Positions 1-7,681 of a stretch of DNA of 8,860 bases are shown here, piece by piece. Every line of letters begins with the position of its first letter. The first letter of the stretch is position 1. Source of the stretch: Bacteroides sp. (GTDB lineage Bacteria; Bacteroidota; Bacteroidia; Bacteroidales; Bacteroidaceae); NCBI GenBank assembly GCA_019414665.1, contig DXLO01000058.1, positions 1-8,860 of the forward strand, given 5' to 3'. The position numbers and the translations under genes are program-made. The notes below the pieces were generated by a model. That model was not told the DNA's origin. It saw only the letters and a list, made by a program, of their open reading frames with translations, and did not search any database.

Positions 1-33
1 TCTATCGACTTTATATGCCATCTTACGTTTTAG

Positions 34-126
34 GGACATTTACTGAATATCCCTAAATACGTACGCGTAGACAAAGTTCCTGATGAAATAGTAGAAGAAG
101 CAAAGGTTGATGCTGACGAAGAATAA
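34..126 (+). CDS. C-terminal tail of an unidentified gene, frame closed upstream
   Basis: The frame ending at TAA 124-126 encodes about 30 residues, finishing IPKYVRVDKVPDEIVEEA followed by an acidic end (KVDADEE). Codon choice (GAA, AAA, GTA, CGC, GAT) resembles the other genes here, and a strong terminator starts 25 bases after the stop, so a real + strand gene probably ends here. However, the same frame has TAG at 31-33, and there is no ATG, GTG or TTG start between that stop and 126. The tail therefore cannot stand alone. Either the upstream part is in another frame (frame 3 is open from the window edge to TAA 54-56, frame 2 to TGA 44-46), or the gene is decayed, or there is a sequence error. 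I do not recognise the protein family. Confidence 0.35.
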   Translation, partial: GHLLNIPKYVRVDKVPDEIVEEAKVDADEE

Positions 127-151
127 TAAAGCTGCACAACGATAAAGCATA

Positions 152-192
152 AAAAAAAGAGAGAACGTCAAATCGGCGTTCTCTCTTTTTTT
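152..192. terminator. Bidirectional intrinsic terminator between convergent genes
   Basis: The arms GAGAGAACG (159-167) and CGTTCTCTC (177-185) form nine perfect base pairs around a 9-base loop. They are flanked by seven A (152-158) and seven T (186-192), which extend the stem and give a U-tract in either direction. It lies between the + strand stop at 126 and the - strand FKBP stop at 216-218, so it can end transcription from both sides. Confidence 0.88.
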
Positions 193-215
193 GTCATGTC
201 AAGATATAATAAATT

Positions 216-860
216 TTATTCTTGTTTCATTTTCCGCGATCTGTCATCCGGTCCTTTCGGGTGGATGACTTTTTCTAAACGAAGGTCGAATATCAGCGTA
301 GAATATGCAGGAATAACATCACGCTCTACCGATCCATATCCCATACCATTAGGGATATACAGTTCGACATGCTGTCCTTCTTTCACCTTCAACAAAGCAG
401 TCGTCCAGCCTGTAATTACACCTGAAGCCGCAAATGATCTGGGTTCGTTTACCATTCCATTCCATTCTCCAGAGAAACTTTCATCGAAGACCGTTCCGTT
501 TATTAATTTTCCGCGATAGTGGACACTTACCATATCAGTCGACATAGGAGAAATTCCCAGAGGTTCGATATTATCTTCCGGAAAGAGCTTCATATACACA
601 TAATCGTTTTTACCCGGAGTGTAGTCCTGATAGCCCAGATCCTCTGAAGCATCGCTCTGTAACTTATAGTTCAATACTTTTTCCCAATGTTCTCCGGCAG
701 GAGGATTCGCGCAAACGGAGGCGATAGAGTCGATATAGGCATCGTTGCGCACTGCCCAGTCACTGTACGGATCGGCCGTTTGTGTATCTTCACTGCAAGA
801 AGTAAAGCCTGCACTCAGTGAAACAAGGATGCCTAACAACCATAATATATTTTTATTCAT
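216..860 (-). CDS. FKBP-type peptidyl-prolyl cis-trans isomerase lipoprotein
   Basis: This is a 214-residue predicted lipoprotein of the FKBP family, which isomerises peptide bonds before proline. The N-terminus is a short hydrophobic signal ending in a lipobox (FTSC, then SED), so Cys22 is the likely lipidated residue and the protein probably sits in the envelope facing the periplasm. A spacer of roughly 80 residues precedes the FKBP domain (about residues 107-200). Active-site residues typical of the fold are present in order: VHYRG, the FDES segment, RSF, VITGW, the IPNGMGYG loop, IPAYSTL and the IFDL strand, so it should be catalytically competent. It ends with a short charged tail. I prefer the ATG at 858-860 (MNKN...) because the ATG six bases upstream gives an unusual MCM start; 866 remains possible. 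It follows glyS on the same strand with a gap of 15 bases (9 from the other ATG), so it is probably co-transcribed with it. Confidence 0.93.
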   Translation of the reverse strand: MNKNILWLLGILVSLSAGFTSCSEDTQTADPYSDWAVRNDAYIDSIASVCANPPAGEHWEKVLNYKLQSDASEDLGYQDYTPGKNDYVYMKLFPEDNIEPLGISPMSTDMVSVHYRGKLINGTVFDESFSGEWNGMVNEPRSFAASGVITGWTTALLKVKEGQHVELYIPNGMGYGSVERDVIPAYSTLIFDLRLEKVIHPKGPDDRSRKMKQE

Positions 861-875
861 GCACATTCAAAATTT

Positions 876-2420
876 TTATTGCAAAGTCTTCAACAGACTA
901 GTGATACTAACCTTATCGGCAATAATACTATTCAGATCGGCAATAGCCACGCGTTCTTGTTCCATTGTATCACGGTTACGCAGAGTTACGCAGTTGTCTT
1001 CCAGTGTCTGGTGGTCGATAGTGATACAATACGGAGTACCGATGGCATCCTGACGGCGGTAACGCTTACCGATACTGTCTTTTTCATCATACTGGCAGTG
1101 GAAGTGGAACTTCAGGTCGTCCATGATTTCACGAGCCTTTTCAGGCAGACCGTCTTTCTTTACCAGCGGCATGATAGCCAGTTTTACTGGAGCCAGTGCA
1201 GCAGGCAATTTCAGTACGACACGAGTTTCTCCGTTTTCCAGCGTTTCTTCGTGGTAAGCAGCGCTCATGATACTCAGGAACATACGGTCTACACCGATAG
1301 ATGTTTCGATAACGTACGGAGTATATGATTCGTTGATTTCCGGATCGAAGTACTTGATGCTCTTGCCAGAATATTTTTCATGCTGGCTCAAGTCGAAGTT
1401 AGTACGGCTGTGGATACCTTCTACTTCCTTGAATCCGAATGGCATCAGGAATTCGATATCGGTAGCGGCATTAGCGTAGTGAGCCAGTTTTTCGTGGTCG
1501 TGGTAACGGTAGTGGTCGTCGCCGAATCCCAGTGCCTTGTGCCATTTCAAACGAGTTTCTTTCCATTTCTGGAACCATTCAAGTTCAGTTCCCGGTTTTA
1601 CAAAGAACTGCATTTCCATCTGTTCGAACTCACGCATACGGAAGATGAACTGACGTGCAACGATTTCGTTACGGAAAGCCTTACCAATCTGAGCGATACC
1701 GAAAGGAACTTTCATACGTCCTGTTTTCTGAACATTCAGGTAGTTTACGAAAATACCCTGAGCAGTTTCCGGACGCAGATATACTTTCATAGCACCGTCG
1801 GCAGTAGATCCCATTTCGGTAGAGAACATCAGGTTGAACTGACGTACTTCAGTCCAGTTTTTAGTTCCTGAAATCGGGCAAACGATTTCTTCGTCCAGGA
1901 TGATCTGACGCAATTCGTTCAAGTCTGGTCCTGCATTCATAGCCTTTGAGTAGCGTTCGTGCAAAGCATCACGTTTAGCCTGATGTTCCAGTACACGTGC
2001 GTTAGTGCTGCGGAACTGAGCTTCATCGAATGCATCACCGAATTTCTTTGCAGCTTTTGCAACTTCTTTATTGATCTTTTCGTCGTATTTAGCAATCTGG
2101 TCTTCAATCAGCACATCGGCACGATAACGTTTCTTCGAGTCGCGGTTATCGATCAAAGGATCGTTGAACGCATCCACGTGTCCCGAAGCCTTCCAGATAG
2201 TAGGATGCATGAAGATAGCCGAATCAATACCTACGATATTTTCATGCAGCAATACCATGCTCTGCCACCAGTACTGTTTGATGTTGTTTTTCAGTTCCAC
2301 ACCCATTTGTCCGTAGTCATATACGGCTCCCAGTCCATCGTAAATTTCACTTGAAGGAAATACGAAACCATATTCTTTACAGTGTGAAACAAGTTTCTTG
2401 AAAACGTCTTCTTGTGCCAT
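876..2420 (-). CDS. glyS: Glycine--tRNA ligase (class II, single-chain alpha2 type)
   Basis: This 514-residue cytoplasmic enzyme charges tRNA-Gly with glycine using ATP. It is the homodimeric type related to archaeal and eukaryotic enzymes, not the alpha2-beta2 form of E. coli. The N-terminal segment has the family signature around YGFVFPSSEIYDGLGAVYDYG (about 17-37). The catalytic core shows RPETAQGIF (216-224), class II motif 2 (FRNE at 249-252 through REFEQ at 263-267) and motif 3 (ETSIGVDR, 372-379, ending in the conserved Arg). The anticodon-binding domain lies at about 407-500 (LAPVKLAIMPLV ... GTPYCITID). Residues 100-180 are a charged, largely helical insertion. The length is normal for the family. 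The ATG at 2418-2420 gives the expected MAQEDVFKKLV start, and a promoter element lies about 50 bases upstream. The FKBP lipoprotein gene follows directly. Confidence 0.97.
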   Translation of the reverse strand: MAQEDVFKKLVSHCKEYGFVFPSSEIYDGLGAVYDYGQMGVELKNNIKQYWWQSMVLLHENIVGIDSAIFMHPTIWKASGHVDAFNDPLIDNRDSKKRYRADVLIEDQIAKYDEKINKEVAKAAKKFGDAFDEAQFRSTNARVLEHQAKRDALHERYSKAMNAGPDLNELRQIILDEEIVCPISGTKNWTEVRQFNLMFSTEMGSTADGAMKVYLRPETAQGIFVNYLNVQKTGRMKVPFGIAQIGKAFRNEIVARQFIFRMREFEQMEMQFFVKPGTELEWFQKWKETRLKWHKALGFGDDHYRYHDHEKLAHYANAATDIEFLMPFGFKEVEGIHSRTNFDLSQHEKYSGKSIKYFDPEINESYTPYVIETSIGVDRMFLSIMSAAYHEETLENGETRVVLKLPAALAPVKLAIMPLVKKDGLPEKAREIMDDLKFHFHCQYDEKDSIGKRYRRQDAIGTPYCITIDHQTLEDNCVTLRNRDTMEQERVAIADLNSIIADKVSITSLLKTLQ

Positions 2421-2472
2421 TTTTCTTTCTTATTTTTTTTGATGTATGTTATTTTCATTACATAGTAGGTCA

Positions 2473-2480
2473 CAAAGATA
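2473..2480 (-). promoter_or_regulatory. Bacteroidetes -7 promoter element for glyS
   Basis: The - strand reads TATCTTTG, an exact match to the Bacteroidetes primary-sigma -7 consensus TAnnTTTG. Transcription would start near 2466 and give a leader of roughly 45 bases before glyS. I found no -33 TTTG at the standard 19-21 base spacing, so this is a one-element match. Confidence 0.55.
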
Positions 2481-2567
2481 GGTATTTATAAGCAAAAAAG
2501 AAGAATAGCTGTCTTAATTTATCTTATGAATGGAGGGAATCTGTAAGGAAAGGTGGTTATTTTTTTC

Positions 2568-2575
2568 TACTTTTG
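2568..2575 (+). promoter_or_regulatory. Bacteroidetes -7 promoter element for the MATE gene
   Basis: TACTTTTG matches TAnnTTTG exactly. The predicted start near 2582 leaves a short leader of about 15 bases before ATG 2598. This argues against the in-frame upstream ATG at 2553, which would lie upstream of the promoter element itself. No clear -33 element is seen. Confidence 0.5.
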
Positions 2576-2597
2576 CAGAAACATCCGTGAAAAAACA

Positions 2598-3932
2598 ATG
2601 AGTACGAAAGATAAATATACACTTATGACCACAGCTCCGATTCCCCGTCTTATCGGTTCACTGGCTGTGCCTACCATCATCAGCATGCTGGTTACTTCTT
2701 TTTATGTCATGGCTGATACTTATTTTGTGGGGCAGATTAACACACAGTCGACGGCTGCGGTCGGAATTTCGTTCTCTGTTATGGCTATCATTCAGGCTTT
2801 TGGATTCTTTTTCGGGCATGGGTCGGGTAATTATATTTCTCGTAAGCTGGGAGCCAAAGATTACGAAAGTGCAGAAAAAATGGCATCTACAGGCTTTTTC
2901 TATGCTTTCATGTCGGGAGCCATCATAGCCTTGTTCGGGCATTTGTATCTTTCTCAAATCTGTGTTGCTCTGGGATCTACGCCTACTATCCTCCCTTATG
3001 CAGAGGAGTATTTGGGGACTATTTTGCTGGGTGCACCTTTTATGGCTTCTTCGCTGGTGCTGAATAACCAGATGCGTTTTCAGGGGAATGCGGTATACGC
3101 CATGGTGGGTATCATTGTAGGAGCGGTTCTGAATATCGGGCTCGATCCGCTGTTGATCTTTGTATTCGATATGGGTATTTCGGGAGCTGCGTGGGCTACC
3201 TTGCTGAGCCAGATATGCAGTTTTCTGGTGTTGCTCGTAATGGACAGCCGAGGTACAAATATCCGCATCCGTTTCAAAAATTTTACCTTGAAACCGGCAT
3301 ATTTGAAAGAAATCGTATTCGGTGGAAGCCCTTCGCTTTGTCGTCAGGGACTTGCCAGCCTTTCTACCATTCTGCTGAACGTGGCAGCCGGAGCTTATGG
3401 AGATGCAGCCATTGCCGGAATGTCTATCGTTACCCGTATCTGTATGTTTATCAACTCTTTTGTGATTGGTTTCGGACAAGGTTTCCAGCCGGTATGCGGA
3501 TTCAATTACGGAGCAGGCATTTACCGTCGTGTACGCGAAGGCTTCTGGTTCTGTGTCAAGACAGGAGTTGTGTTTTTAGCTGTCTGTTCGGTTATCGGTT
3601 ACATTTTCTCTCCCGAGATCGTATCGTGGTTCCGCGATGATCCGCATGTTATCGAAACCGGAACACGTGCCTTACGCTGGCAGCTCATTACTTTACCTTT
3701 AGGAGCATGGGTCATTTTGTGTAACATGATGTTGCAGACTATCCGCAAGCCTGTACGTGCCGTCACCTTGTCTTCTGCGCGGCAGGGACTGTTTTTCATC
3801 CCTTTCATCCTGATTCTCCCTCATTTCTTCGGTTTGCAGGGGGTGGAAATGTGTCAGGCGGTGTCCGATCTTTGTTCGTTCCTGCTTGCTATTCCGCTTA
3901 CCATTCCTGTTTTGAATGAGATGAAAAAATAA
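2598..3932 (+). CDS. MATE-family multidrug efflux transporter
   Basis: This is a 444-residue inner-membrane protein of the MATE family, cation-coupled antiporters that export organic cations and drugs. It has about twelve hydrophobic segments in two related halves. Family marks are the first-helix ADTYFVGQ (39-46), the loop motif LDPLLIFVFDMGISGAA (182-198) at the end of the N-terminal half, and GFGQGFQPVCGFNYGA (291-306) in the second half. The GQGFQP...NYGA pattern is closest to the MepA/DinF-like branch. The length is normal and both halves are intact. An in-frame ATG exists at 2553, but the first 15 residues from there are not family-like, and the promoter element lies between the two starts, so I chose 2598. 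It is divergent from glyS and 244 bases upstream of parC. The drug substrate cannot be read from the sequence. Confidence 0.93.
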   Translation: MSTKDKYTLMTTAPIPRLIGSLAVPTIISMLVTSFYVMADTYFVGQINTQSTAAVGISFSVMAIIQAFGFFFGHGSGNYISRKLGAKDYESAEKMASTGFFYAFMSGAIIALFGHLYLSQICVALGSTPTILPYAEEYLGTILLGAPFMASSLVLNNQMRFQGNAVYAMVGIIVGAVLNIGLDPLLIFVFDMGISGAAWATLLSQICSFLVLLVMDSRGTNIRIRFKNFTLKPAYLKEIVFGGSPSLCRQGLASLSTILLNVAAGAYGDAAIAGMSIVTRICMFINSFVIGFGQGFQPVCGFNYGAGIYRRVREGFWFCVKTGVVFLAVCSVIGYIFSPEIVSWFRDDPHVIETGTRALRWQLITLPLGAWVILCNMMLQTIRKPVRAVTLSSARQGLFFIPFILILPHFFGLQGVEMCQAVSDLCSFLLAIPLTIPVLNEMKK

Positions 3933-3985
3933 AATTCTCATTGCCGGATGGTGCAGGGAAGCCTTTGCGGCCCACTGTCCGTACA

Positions 3986-4045
3986 CTGATTTTCTGTACA
4001 AATTTTCCTGAAAATATGCTGATGTTTTTAGGAAAAGAAGCTGAT
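3986..4045 (+). repeat. Three CTGAT repeats at 11-bp multiples before parC
   Basis: The pentamer CTGAT followed by a T-rich run occurs at 3986, 4019 and 4041, at spacings of 33 and 22 bases, which are multiples of one helical turn. It lies in the 244-bp gap between the MATE stop (3932) and parC (4177). The rest of the gap holds a small inverted repeat GTACA/TGTAC (3981-3985 and 3995-3999), a short AT hairpin at 4002-4015, a GC-rich patch at 3943-3971 and no convincing terminator with a U-tract. Chance repetition in AT-rich DNA is possible. Confidence 0.3.
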
Positions 4046-4140
4046 ATTTTCTTGAAAACAATAGCATCCGTATGAAAGATTCGTTCGACTAAATACAGGT
4101 TTATTTTCAGCAATATATATAATAGGAATATTTTTTTTCG

Positions 4141-4148
4141 TATTTTTG
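4141..4148 (+). promoter_or_regulatory. Bacteroidetes -7 promoter element for parC
   Basis: TATTTTTG matches TAnnTTTG exactly and lies 28 bases before the parC ATG, giving a predicted leader of about 22 bases. The region just upstream is a long AT-rich run (4111-4138). No -33 TTTG is present at the usual spacing. Confidence 0.5.
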
Positions 4149-4176
4149 TCTGTTGTTTTTCCACTAAATCACTTAT

Positions 4177-6816
4177 ATGAGCGAAGATATTTTCGATAAA
4201 AACGATATCCAATCAAGCGATAAAGAAGCACATTCTGACTATAAGCCTGTCGACCAGGGCGACGAAACTGTAAAACACCAATTGAGCGGTATGTACCAGA
4301 ACTGGTTTCTGGACTATGCTTCGTATGTTATTCTGGAACGTGCGGTTCCTCATATCAACGATGGACTGAAGCCTGTTCAGCGACGTATCCTGCACTCTAT
4401 GAAGCGCCTGGACGACGGACGCTACAACAAGGTGGCAAATATCGTAGGACATACCATGCAGTTCCATCCTCATGGTGATGCGTCCATCGGCGATGCACTG
4501 GTACAGCTGGGACAGAAAGATCTGCTTATCGACTGTCAGGGAAACTGGGGAAATATTCTTACCGGTGATGATGCCGCTGCTCCCCGATACATTGAAGCAC
4601 GTCTTTCGAAGTTTGCGCTCGATGTGGTGTTCAATCCGAAGACAACCGAATGGCAGGCTTCTTACGACGGACGAAACCGTGAACCGGTGACGCTTCCTGT
4701 CAAGTTTCCGCTGCTGCTGGCTCAGGGAGTGGAAGGTATTGCCGTAGGTCTTTCATCGAAAATATTGCCGCACAACTTCAATGAGCTGTGTGATGCGGCC
4801 ATTGCTTACCTGCACGGAGAGGAGTTTCATCTGTATCCCGATTTCCAGACAGGAGGTTCCATCGATGTGTCGCGCTATAACGACGGTGAGCGTGGGGGAG
4901 TAGTGCGTGTACGTGCCAAAATCTCCAAGATAGATAATAAAACTCTTTGCATCAGTGAAATACCGTACGGAAAAACAACTTCTTCACTGATTGATTCTAT
5001 CCTGAAAGCTATCGAAAAGGGTAAGATCAAGGTACGGAAGGTGGACGACAATACCGCCGACAAGGTGGAGATTCTGGTACATCTGGCTCCGGGCGTTTCG
5101 TCGGACAAGACACTCGACGCCCTGTATGCCTTTACCGACTGTGAGGTGAATATTTCGCCCAACTGTTGTGTCATCGACAACAAGAAGCCGCATTTCCTTT
5201 CTGTCAGTGCGGTACTCCGTAAGTCGGTAGACAATACACTTTCGCTGCTTCGTCAGGAACTGAACATCCAGCGCAACGAAACGCTGGAAACCTTGCATTT
5301 CGCTTCGCTGGAGAAAATCTTCATCGAAGAGCGTATCTACAAGGACAAGCAGTTCGAACAGGCTGAGAATATGGATGCCGCATGCGAACATATCGACGAA
5401 CGGCTGACACCTTTCTATCCGCAGTTTGTACGCGAAGTGACTAAGGAGGATATCCTCAAGCTTATGGAGATAAAGATGGCGCGTATCCTGAAGTTCAACA
5501 AGGATAAGGCGGACGAGTTTATTGCCAAGCTGAAAGCGGATATCGAAGAAATAGACAATCATCTGGCTCATATTACTGAATATACCATCGACTGGTATAC
5601 ACGCATCAAGGAGAAATACGGAAAGAATTTTCCGCGGCGTACGGAGATACGAAACTTCGATACGATTGTGGCAACCAAGGTGGCCGAGGCCAACGAGAAA
5701 CTGTATATCAACCGCGAGGAAGGATTTATCGGTACGGGACTGAAGAAAGACGAGTATATCTGCAACTGTTCCGATATCGACGATGTGATTATCTTCTATA
5801 AAGATGGAAAATATAAAATCGTACGTGTTTCCGACAAGCTGTTCGTAGGCAAGAACATTCTCTACGTGAATATCTTCAAGAAGAACGACAAGCGTACGAT
5901 CTATAACGTGATTTATCGTGACGGGAAAGAAGGATTCCACTATATCAAGCGTTTCAATGTAACGTCGATGATACGCGACCGTGAATACGATGTGACACAG
6001 GGAACTCCCGGATCGAAAATTGTATATTTCACAGCCAATCCGAACGGGGAAGCTGAGGTTATCAAGGTGACACTCCGCCCGAATCCGCGTATCAAGAAGC
6101 TGATATTCGAAAAAGACTTCAGTACCATTAACATCAAGGGACGACAGTCGATGGGTAATCTGCTGACCAAATATGAAGTGCATAAAATCAGTCTGAAACA
6201 GCGTGGAGGCTCTACACTGGGAGGCAGAAAGGTATGGTTCGACCATGATGTGCTTCGTCTGAATTACGACGGTCGCGGACAGTATCTCGGAGAATTCCAG
6301 AGTGGGGAAAGCATTCTGGTTGTGCATAAGAACGGTGAATTCTATACAACCGATTTCGACTTGAATAACCACTACGACGCCGATATACAGTTTATTGAGA
6401 AATTTGATGCTGAGAAGGTCTGGACAGCAGTGCTCTATGATGCCGACCAGCAGAATTATCCATATCTGAAACGCTTTACGTTCGAGCAGACAGCCAAACG
6501 GTTGAACTATCTGGGCGAAAACAAACACAACCAGTTGATTCTGCTTTCGGGTGAAGTTTATCCCCGTTTGCAGGTTGTGTTCGGCGGACACGACAGCTTC
6601 AGGGAAGCGTTGATTATAGAGGCAAGCGACTTTGTAGGTGTCAAGAGCTTCAAGGCAAAAGGCAAGCGTCTGACTACATTTACGGTAGACCGCATCGAGG
6701 AGCTGGAGCCTACCCGTCGTCCGGAACCACAGGAAGATATGGAAGATGCAGATACACCAGAAACGGAAAATGATAATGTTGCGGAAGAAGACAATGAACA
6801 AATGACATTATTTTAA
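4177..6816 (+). CDS. parC: DNA topoisomerase IV subunit A
   Basis: This 879-residue protein is the DNA-cleaving subunit of a type IIA topoisomerase, which with ParE decatenates daughter chromosomes. An acidic N-terminal extension of about 30 residues precedes the winged-helix domain. The quinolone-pocket segment HPHGDASIGDAL is at 97-108, and the catalytic tyrosine is Tyr138 in AAAPRYIEARL. The tower and coiled-coil regions follow to about 500, with long charged helices at 430-465. The C-terminal domain (about 510-840) consists of beta-strand repeats, with QRGGSTLGG (675-683) resembling a degenerate GyrA-box. The tail 841-879 is strongly acidic and ends QMTLF. It is longer than E. coli ParC (752 residues), as expected for Bacteroidetes. 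I call it ParC rather than GyrA because no canonical GyrA-box is present and the N-terminal core has the Bacteroidetes topo IV pattern; GyrA is less likely. The next gene starts 10 bases after the stop. Confidence 0.93.
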   Translation: MSEDIFDKNDIQSSDKEAHSDYKPVDQGDETVKHQLSGMYQNWFLDYASYVILERAVPHINDGLKPVQRRILHSMKRLDDGRYNKVANIVGHTMQFHPHGDASIGDALVQLGQKDLLIDCQGNWGNILTGDDAAAPRYIEARLSKFALDVVFNPKTTEWQASYDGRNREPVTLPVKFPLLLAQGVEGIAVGLSSKILPHNFNELCDAAIAYLHGEEFHLYPDFQTGGSIDVSRYNDGERGGVVRVRAKISKIDNKTLCISEIPYGKTTSSLIDSILKAIEKGKIKVRKVDDNTADKVEILVHLAPGVSSDKTLDALYAFTDCEVNISPNCCVIDNKKPHFLSVSAVLRKSVDNTLSLLRQELNIQRNETLETLHFASLEKIFIEERIYKDKQFEQAENMDAACEHIDERLTPFYPQFVREVTKEDILKLMEIKMARILKFNKDKADEFIAKLKADIEEIDNHLAHITEYTIDWYTRIKEKYGKNFPRRTEIRNFDTIVATKVAEANEKLYINREEGFIGTGLKKDEYICNCSDIDDVIIFYKDGKYKIVRVSDKLFVGKNILYVNIFKKNDKRTIYNVIYRDGKEGFHYIKRFNVTSMIRDREYDVTQGTPGSKIVYFTANPNGEAEVIKVTLRPNPRIKKLIFEKDFSTINIKGRQSMGNLLTKYEVHKISLKQRGGSTLGGRKVWFDHDVLRLNYDGRGQYLGEFQSGESILVVHKNGEFYTTDFDLNNHYDADIQFIEKFDAEKVWTAVLYDADQQNYPYLKRFTFEQTAKRLNYLGENKHNQLILLSGEVYPRLQVVFGGHDSFREALIIEASDFVGVKSFKAKGKRLTTFTVDRIEELEPTRRPEPQEDMEDADTPETENDNVAEEDNEQMTLF

Positions 6817-6826
6817 AACCGGAACA

Positions 6827-7678
6827 ATGAAACGAAAGCTTATTACGCTGTTCATCGCACTCGGGGCCGTTTTTTCTTTGTATGCGCAGGAAGACAGCTT
6901 GCGGGCCACGCGCTACGTAATGCGCTCTACAATGGCAGGAGTGGGACACAGCAACGTATTCGAAACATATCTTTCTCCGCTGGAATATAGCGGAACGGAA
7001 GTCAGGTTTATGCACGAAAGCATGCGTATGACACGTATGCTGGGAGGAAACGTATCCGGGCAAAGTCTGTTTCAGATCAATGCCTCGTATAACAAGAATA
7101 TTTCTCAGACTGCTGAGATGTATGCCGGACTGGTAAACTGGAGCTATGCCCTGCATTATCAGTTCCGCATGAACGATGATAAGCTGAAGATCCTTGTAGG
7201 ACCGATGCTCGACCTGAACGGCGGTGTGGTTTATAACCGGCGTAATTCCAACAATCCGGCTCAGGCTAAGGCATACGGAGGGTTGGGAGCATCGGGTATG
7301 GTTATCTACAAATTTCACATCGCACGCTATCCGCTGACGGTGCGTTATCAGGCAAATCTTCCGCTGCTGGGCGTTATGTTCTCGCCCGAATACGGTGAGT
7401 CGTATTATGAAATCTTTTCGTTAGGCAATGGAGGACGGAATGTGCTGTTTACTTCGCTGCACAATAATCCTTCACTGCGACAGATGGTTACGCTGGACTT
7501 TCCGGTACGCAATGTCGTGATGCGTGTAGGATATGTGTGCGACATTCAGCAGGCAAAGGTCAACAACCTGAAAAGCCATACCTATTCACACGATTTTATG
7601 ATAGGCTTCGTGCGCAACCTGTATTTGCTTCGCGGGAAGAAACGTATCAGCATGCCACTTAAAGTAACTCCCTTTTAG
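6827..7678 (+). CDS. DUF3316-like secreted or outer-membrane protein
   Basis: This 283-residue protein has a Sec signal peptide (MKRK, a hydrophobic stretch, then a probable cut after LYA, before QED), giving a mature protein of about 263 residues. The body is rich in alternating aromatic and hydrophobic segments with polar turns (for example YAGLVNWSYALHYQFRM and the AYGGLGASGMVIYKF segment) and ends with aromatic Phe283, features common in outer-membrane beta-barrels. I recognise the overall pattern as the Bacteroidales family DUF3316, from memory and without a search. The function is unknown. It starts 10 bases after parC and ends 3 bases before the S41 lipoprotein gene, so it is probably translated from the same transcript. 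The three-gene arrangement suggests a shared message rather than a shared pathway. Confidence 0.75.
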   Translation: MKRKLITLFIALGAVFSLYAQEDSLRATRYVMRSTMAGVGHSNVFETYLSPLEYSGTEVRFMHESMRMTRMLGGNVSGQSLFQINASYNKNISQTAEMYAGLVNWSYALHYQFRMNDDKLKILVGPMLDLNGGVVYNRRNSNNPAQAKAYGGLGASGMVIYKFHIARYPLTVRYQANLPLLGVMFSPEYGESYYEIFSLGNGGRNVLFTSLHNNPSLRQMVTLDFPVRNVVMRVGYVCDIQQAKVNNLKSHTYSHDFMIGFVRNLYLLRGKKRISMPLKVTPF

Positions 7679-7681
7679 CTT

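Noticed and set aside
879..1871. Two + strand open frames of about 150-160 codons opposite glyS
   Set aside because: They are antisense shadows of glycyl-tRNA synthetase, with Phe/Val/Ser-rich products and no domain.
2553..2597. An N-terminal extension of the MATE protein from ATG 2553
   Set aside because: The promoter element at 2568-2575 lies within it, and the extra 15 residues do not look like a transporter N-terminus.
2658..3479. A 273-codon open frame on the - strand opposite the MATE gene
   Set aside because: It is antisense to a well-supported transporter, and its product is rich in His, Arg and Ser with no recognisable domain.
3943..3971. A possible terminator hairpin after the MATE gene
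   Set aside because: The stems are short, include G-U pairs and are not followed by a T-run.
3898..4212. A 104-codon - strand open frame across the MATE-parC gap
   Set aside because: Its start lies inside parC, its end lies inside the MATE gene, and the repeated KIS/FS-like residues only reflect the AT-rich CTGAT repeats.
4984..6801. A 605-codon open frame on the - strand opposite parC
   Set aside because: It is a shadow of parC: the + strand frame has clear topoisomerase motifs throughout, the antisense product resembles no family I know, and no promoter or start context supports it.
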